The position numbers and the translations under genes were made by a program. DNA of 52,772 nucleotides from a virus. The notes beneath the pieces were generated by a model. The model had not been told where the DNA came from. It saw only the letters and a program-made list of their open reading frames with translations, and made no database searches. The DNA lies in IMG/VR virus record IMGVR_UViG_3300009481_000016, positions 1 through 52,772 of that record; one strand, written 5' to 3'. Positions 52,457 to 52,772 of the stretch are shown piece by piece (position 1 is the stretch's first letter; each line of letters opens with the position of its first letter).

Positions 52457-52772
52457 GATACGCCACCTTCCGCCCACCCACCGGGCAGAAGGCTATAATC
52501 AGAAGCACCTTCCTGTGGTGGCTTCGTGTCTTTAATTAAACCAAAAGGTAGTAGTGATACATCATCATCTGCACTTAATTCAAAGTCTTCACCTAACCAG
52601 TTGGTAAGGTTCTCTCTAGCAGCACCTTCAGGTTCCTTCTTTTTAGCAGGGTCATATATGGAATGGTCAGGTGGTGTAGCCGCAGGTGCAGGTGGTGTAG
52701 CCGCAGGTGCAGGTGGTGTAGCCGCAGGTGCAGGTGGTGTAGCCGCAGGTGCAGGTGCAGGTGTAGCCGCAG
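52453..52772 (-). CDS. Partial protein upstream of TerL with AATPPAP repeats
   Basis: The N-terminal part is outside the window. The visible part starts with Ala/Thr/Pro repeats (AATPPAP, four copies), followed by DHSIYDPAKKKEPEGAAREN and LTNWLGEDFELSADDDVSLL and ends GGWAEGGVS. Its position just before TerL fits a small terminase subunit, but no DNA-binding motif is visible in this part. The stop overlaps the TerL start (GTGA). Expression would be coupled to TerL. The gene would run off the right edge of the window. Confidence 0.55.
   Translation of the reverse strand, partial: AATPAPAPAATPPAPAATPPAPAATPPAPAATPPDHSIYDPAKKKEPEGAARENLTNWLGEDFELSADDDVSLLPFGLIKDTKPPQEGASDYSLLPGGWAEGGVS
52670..52772. 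repeat. 21-bp tandem repeat (minisatellite)
   Basis: Four identical copies of a 21-bp unit (GGTGGTGTAGCCGCAGGTGC plus A) run from 52670 to 52753, with a partial, slightly shortened copy to the window end. On the minus strand the unit encodes the heptapeptide AATPPAP, a flexible linker in the partial gene upstream of TerL. The perfect copies suggest recent expansion or slippage. As the window ends inside the repeat, the true copy number is not known, and an assembly could also break at this point. Confidence 0.92.

Noticed and set aside
52670-52772. Direct repeats considered as a CRISPR array
   Set aside because: The units are directly joined, with no spacers, and keep an open reading frame; this is a coding minisatellite.
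1-52772. Search for tRNA genes, integrase, lysin and DNA polymerase
   Set aside because: No cloverleaf-like stretch with a TTCGA loop outside coding regions, and no tyrosine/serine recombinase, lysin or polymerase motif, was seen by eye; absence is not proven without tools.

Overview
The window looks like a large part (about 53 kb, both ends cut) of the genome of a head-tailed double-stranded DNA virus, most probably of an archaeon and perhaps a marine planktonic one. The tailed-virus assignment is firm: the minus strand carries terminase, portal, HK97-type protease, HK97-type major capsid protein, head-tail connectors, tail tube, tail assembly chaperones with a frameshift signal, tape measure and baseplate/fibre genes in canonical order. 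The archaeal assignment is inference. It rests on a primase that joins an archaeo-eukaryotic catalytic domain to what looks like the PriL-type Fe-S domain, and on a stand-alone XPF/ERCC4 nuclease with helix-hairpin-helix motifs. The marine assignment is weaker and comes from the general style of the structural proteins. No contractile sheath gene was seen, so a siphovirus-like tail is favoured. No integrase, tRNA, lysin or DNA polymerase was seen.

Layout. Positions 1-8664, plus strand: a tightly packed replication and DNA-modification module. In order it holds a Cas4/RecB-like PD-(D/E)XK nuclease, a C5-cytosine methyltransferase with a long repetitive target-recognition region, an amino-methyltransferase (SPPY type), the primase, a small unknown protein, the XPF-like nuclease, a P-loop ATPase (probable helicase), a probable DnaQ-like exonuclease, a 48-residue membrane protein and a winged-helix protein. 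The two gene sets converge at 8661-8664, where the stop codons overlap.

Positions 8661-52772, minus strand, read from right to left in transcription order: an unidentified partial protein with a 21-bp repeat, TerL, a protein with a possible degenerate LAGLIDADG-like fold, portal with a zinc-ribbon insert, four small or accessory proteins, a 1155-residue protein containing a nucleotidyltransferase/DNA-ligase-like domain, protease fused to a coiled-coil scaffold-like region, major capsid protein, several small decoration-type and zinc-ribbon proteins, connector/adaptor, tail completion, a 764-residue tail tube candidate, G/GT-type chaperones, tape measure, baseplate proteins, two giant proteins with LamG (concanavalin-like) domains, a roughly 2800-residue hub-like protein, and small zinc-ribbon and fibre genes.

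Translation signals are unusually clear. Many starts follow GGTGAT- or GGAGATGAT-type Shine-Dalgarno sequences, and ATGA/TAATG overlaps are frequent, so most genes look co-transcribed and often translationally coupled. The most unusual points are the ligase-like domain inside a head-region protein, the density of small CxxC proteins in the virion module, the primase fusion, the degenerate LAGLIDADG-like protein between TerL and portal, and about 17 kb devoted to three giant tail-tip proteins. All function calls come from motif reading by eye; no database search was run.
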